In this document: one piece after another, positions 61,501-64,000 of the stretch | How the letters are laid out: every line of letters starts with the position of its first letter | Position numbering within the stretch: the stretch's first letter is position 1 | From: Paenibacillus albicereus | Lineage (GTDB): Bacteria; Bacillota; Bacilli; Paenibacillales; Paenibacillaceae | Reading direction: 5' to 3' | Assembly: GCF_012676905.1 (NCBI RefSeq) | Contig: NZ_CP051428.1 | Span: forward strand, 2,318,001 to 2,382,000 | Length of the DNA stretch: 64,000 nucleotides | Program-made: the position numbers and the translations under genes | Notes under the pieces: model-generated | What the model was told of the DNA's origin: nothing | What the model saw: the letters and a program-made list of their open reading frames with translations, nothing else | Database searches by the model: none

Positions 61501-61650
61501 AGCCGGATGCCCGGATCGCCTATCCTCCTATTCGGAGGCCATCCGTCTTCCAAGAGGACCGCTGCCGCTTCTCCGAAAGGCATCGACTCGCTCCGCTCTG
61601 CCTTTTCCCAGCCGCTTTCTCCCCCTTTTTAATGGGGAGGAGGCGTCTCC

Positions 61651-61930
61651 CGTATACCCGAGAGACGGCAGCCTCTCACGCTCCCGAATGACCGGCAGCG
61701 ACAGCCTTGCGCTCGCGTCTAATCGGTATCGACAGCCTTATGCGCTCGCGCCTAACCGGTAACGAAAGACTTGCTCGCTCGACAGCCTCGCGTGCCTCCC
61801 GAATGACCGGCAACGAAAGCATTACATGCGCCCGGATGACCGGCAACGAAAGCATTACGTGCGCCCGGATGACCGGCAGACGACAGATTTGCACGCCCCA
61901 TATCAGACGGAACGATAGCCTCGCGCGCTC
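61651..61930. repeat. Degenerate tandem array, 33-bp units
   Basis: About eight units of 32-34 bases follow the pattern CCCGGATGACCGGCAACGAA then a variable tail. Full units start at 61683, 61716, 61749, 61798, 61831 and 61864, with a 16-base partial at 61782 and degenerate units at both ends. The 33-base length keeps one frame open, giving an 11-residue repeat on either strand, but no ribosome site or start fits, so coding is doubtful. Confidence 0.8.
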
Positions 61931-62154
61931 CTCAACAAAGGGGAGACGGCAGCAAGGTGTGCCGCGCTGGTTACGAAATCTTTGGCCACGACCAGCTCGC
62001 TCGTTCATTTTGTCTCTGACCTTCGCCCATCCAGCAAGCCTTGCCATCTAACGCGTCATCTTAGCAAGCTAGGAACCTAGCAGGTCAATCGATTGCTGGA
62101 CGCACCCTCGTCGCCAAGCAATCTAATTTAGCTCGGATGAACGCCCTCATGCAC

Positions 62155-62549
62155 GAAGTCGAAAAACTCGGTTAAAGAGTGGTTGGAGGCACGAAGTCGA
62201 GGCATTAAGTCGAAAAAATCGAGTTAGAGAGTGGTTGGAGGCACGAAACCGAGGCATTAAGTCGAAAAAATCGAGTTAGAGAGTGGTTGGAGGCACGAAA
62301 CCGAGGCATTAAGTCGAAAAAATCGAGTTAAAGAGTGGCTAGAGGCACGAAGTCGAGGCAGCAAGTCGAATTAATCGAGTTACTCGTGTGCCCAGAAGGC
62401 GAAACGACTGGAGTTGCGCGGAAAAACCGAGTAACTCGGGTACACGGAAGGCGAAACGACTGGAGTTGAGCGGAAAAACCGAGTAACTCGGGTACACGAA
62501 GGCGAAACGATCGGAGTTGCGCGGACTAACCGAGTAACTTGGGTACATG
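62155..62549. repeat. Tandem array, 52-bp units of two related types
   Basis: Type A units (GAAACCGAGGCATTAAGTCG...) start at 62193, 62245, 62297 and 62349, exactly 52 bases apart, after a shortened unit at 62155. Type B units (GAAGGCGAAACGACTGGAGT...) start at 62395, 62447 and 62498. Type B units hold the palindrome CCGAGT-A-ACTCGG, and the last A unit holds the related CGAGT-T-ACTCG. No credible gene overlaps. Confidence 0.88.
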
Positions 62550-62637
62550 CAGTCTGGACGCGCGCTTCGTCTTGCAGAGCGACCCGGTCCCGCCTGGTTC
62601 CGACAGCATGCGAAGAGGCAACCTCGCGTATACGCAA

Positions 62638-62673
62638 AAAAGTTGCCACGGTTCCCTTTTTTTCGCAACTTTT
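62638..62673. repeat. Inverted repeat before the amidase gene
   Basis: AAAAGTTGC (62638-62646) and GCAACTTTT (62665-62673) are perfect inverted repeats across an 18-base loop containing a T-run. It could be a weak terminator isolating the repeat region or a leader structure; evidence is slight. Confidence 0.35.
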
Positions 62674-62767
62674 CGGGATAGATCGCGTCTAATCGATTGC
62701 CTGACTTTGCCAACGTCCACTGCCGCCGGGCGGGCAAGGCGGGTGAATCCGTTTTTCGAGGTGAATG

Positions 62768-64000
62768 ATGAAAAAAGCAGTTCTGATGCTGGTGTTTTTC
62801 GTAGCAGCGTTATCCATGTTCGCTTCGGTCACTTCCGCAGCGAGCAAGGCTCCAAAGCTGTTCCTGAACGGCCTGGAGCTTCAGTCGGCATCGGCGCCGC
62901 GGATCGACAAGAGCACGACGTTTATTCCGATCCGTACGGTAGCCGAAGGGATGGGCTTTGACGTAACGTGGGACAAGGCGGCAAAAAAGGCAGTCATACA
63001 TAACGGAGACAGCCTCATCGAGCTCGTCGTCGGCAGCAAGTCGTCCGTCGTCAACGGCTCGAAGATCGTGCTGGCGACGCCGGCGAAGATCGTCGGCAGC
63101 GGAGCGGCCAGCACGACGATGGTGCCCTTGCGGTTCGTGAGCGAGAACATGGGCCTGGAAGTGTACTATGACGCGCCTGCCAAGTCGGTCTATCTGTTCC
63201 AGCCGTCGACGCAGGAGCCTACAGCTCCAGGCACGGACGGCGGCACGGGCCAGCCCGGCACCGGCGGCACCGGCAGCCAGCCGGATCCCGGCACTGGCGG
63301 CACGACTCCGGGCGACGGCGACGGGGGCAGCTCCGGCGGCGGCACGATTCCGGCTGACGCGCAGGCGCTCGTCACGTCGATCCAGTACGACGGCATCGGC
63401 ACGACGAGCATCGCCTATCAGGGCATCGCGACCGTAGGCGAGCCGCAGGTCCTCAGCGGACCCGACCGGATCGTGCTGGACATTCCGGCAGCTGCGTTCG
63501 CGGATGCGTTCACCCCGGGCTACTCGGCGACGACGGCCAAGATGGGCGAGATCGTCACGGACAATTCGCTCGTGACCAAGATCCGCTTCTCCCATTACTC
63601 GGACAAGCCGTCCACGGTCCGGGTCGTCTGGGATCTCCAGGCTGCGGCGCAGTATACGCTCACCAAGTCCGAAGGCCTCCTGCAGCTGAGCGTCCTCGGC
63701 GCGAGCGAGCCGGTTCCTCCGGTTCCGACGACTCCGTCGGGCGACAAAATCTTCAAGGTCGTCATCGACGCGGGACACGGCGACCAAGATCCGGGCGCGA
63801 TCGGCATCACCGGCAAGACGGAGAAATCGTTCAATCTGGCGATCGCCCTCAAGGTGAACGAGCTGCTCAAGAAGGAAGCTCGCATCGAGCCCATCCTGAC
63901 GCGCTCGGACGATACCTTCATCCCCCTGGAAGAGCGGGCGGCCATCGCCAACAGGCTGAACGCGGACGTGTTCATCTCGATTCACGCGAACGCGCTCAAA
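62768..64000 (+). CDS. N-acetylmuramoyl-L-alanine amidase with copper-amine-oxidase-like N-terminal domain (incomplete)
   Basis: 411 codons are open to the window edge. A signal peptide (1-25) is followed by a copper amine oxidase N-terminal-like domain (about 30-135; RTVAEGMGFDVTWD and PLRFVSENMGLEV), a Gly/Pro/Thr-rich linker (about 142-190), an AMIN-like domain (about 195-300) and an Amidase_3 catalytic domain whose zinc ligands are H337 (DAGHGDQDPG), E352 (TEKSFNLA) and H406 (ISIHAN). It cleaves the bond between muramic acid and L-alanine in peptidoglycan outside the membrane. Two adjacent ATGs (62765, 62768) follow GAGGTG at 62758-62763; the second has better spacing. Confidence 0.93.
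   Translation, partial: MKKAVLMLVFFVAALSMFASVTSAASKAPKLFLNGLELQSASAPRIDKSTTFIPIRTVAEGMGFDVTWDKAAKKAVIHNGDSLIELVVGSKSSVVNGSKIVLATPAKIVGSGAASTTMVPLRFVSENMGLEVYYDAPAKSVYLFQPSTQEPTAPGTDGGTGQPGTGGTGSQPDPGTGGTTPGDGDGGSSGGGTIPADAQALVTSIQYDGIGTTSIAYQGIATVGEPQVLSGPDRIVLDIPAAAFADAFTPGYSATTAKMGEIVTDNSLVTKIRFSHYSDKPSTVRVVWDLQAAAQYTLTKSEGLLQLSVLGASEPVPPVPTTPSGDKIFKVVIDAGHGDQDPGAIGITGKTEKSFNLAIALKVNELLKKEARIEPILTRSDDTFIPLEERAAIANRLNADVFISIHANALK

Noticed and set aside
61707-62051. Plus-strand open frame of about 114 codons with 11-residue repeats
   Set aside because: It is produced by the 33-bp repeat array, has no ribosome site, and its non-repeat part has no family features.
61262-62549. Possible CRISPR array
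   Set aside because: Units are contiguous with no unique spacers, differ in length between arrays (64, 33 and 52 bases), and no cas gene is present.
62680-62768. Possible cyclic-di-AMP (ydaO-type) riboswitch before the cell-wall amidase, suggested by GGGTGAATCC at 62730-62739
   Set aside because: Only that short element matches; the remaining conserved blocks are missing and the start codon follows within 30 bases, leaving no room for the 3' half.

Overview
The window is a GC-rich Firmicute chromosome segment, most likely Paenibacillus or a close relative. The gene order from the IDEAL-domain gene through qcrABC, ypjA, ypjB, ypjD, dapB, mgsA, bshB1, bshA, cca, birA, panBCD, dinG, ypmB, asnS and dnaD is the Bacillus subtilis ypi-qcr-ypj-dapB-pan-dinG-asnS-dnaD neighbourhood. 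Strong AGGAGG-type ribosome sites, SigA-type promoters, a T-box, ATGA stop/start overlaps and a sporulation protein (YpjB) agree with that. No rRNA, tRNA, phage or insertion sequence was seen.

Layout. 1-613: a leader region with a consensus promoter feeding a short terminated transcript (candidate small RNA). 614-4672: an ECF-type sigma factor and zinc-type anti-sigma factor pair, a histidine phosphatase, an unrecognised 394-residue protein, an IDEAL protein and a YpiF/DUF2487 protein. 4837-8782: the menaquinol:cytochrome c reductase operon qcrABC, then ypjA and ypjB; a YitT-family membrane protein lies on the minus strand. 9859-16431: MazG-like ypjD, a TPR protein, dapB, mgsA, bacillithiol genes bshB1 and bshA, cca and birA. 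16458-24730: panBCD behind a structured terminator-bearing leader, a TPR protein, dinG, the redox repressor rex and an MTA/SAH deaminase. 24730-32645: ypmB-like protein, a membrane protein coupled to a short FtsH-like protease, 3-hydroxyacyl-CoA dehydrogenase with ackA, asnS, dnaD, a DUF1450 protein and ferritin.

32802-48371 is accessory. An AraC regulator sits divergent to a sugar-acid-like catabolic set (TIM-barrel epimerase, Gfo/Idh oxidoreductase, second TIM-barrel protein). A membrane-anchored AraC sensor precedes an ABC importer (two permeases and a lipoprotein) linked to an amidohydrolase and a stand-alone Rieske ferredoxin. A truncated PNPOx-like fragment, an HxlR regulator, a quinone-reductase-like flavoprotein and a divergent EamA exporter / MocR regulator pair follow.

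48514-57889 links proline synthesis to methionine salvage on the minus strand. A T-box leader precedes proB-proA-proC-mtnW-mtnX-mtnB with tight spacing and one terminator at the end. mtnE lies upstream on the same strand and mtnU diverges from a small unknown gene. 58055-61179: a LysR regulator divergent from leuCD with a perfect palindrome between them. 61217-62767 has no credible gene and carries three unrelated tandem-repeat arrays (64, 33 and 52 bp units). The window ends inside a cell-wall amidase with a copper-amine-oxidase-like N-terminal domain.

The points most worth a second look are the pro-mtn gene string under one T-box, the coupled membrane protein and short FtsH, the exonuclease-fused DinG that retains E. 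coli-like Fe-S cysteine spacing, the panB leader, the candidate small RNA and the repeat arrays.
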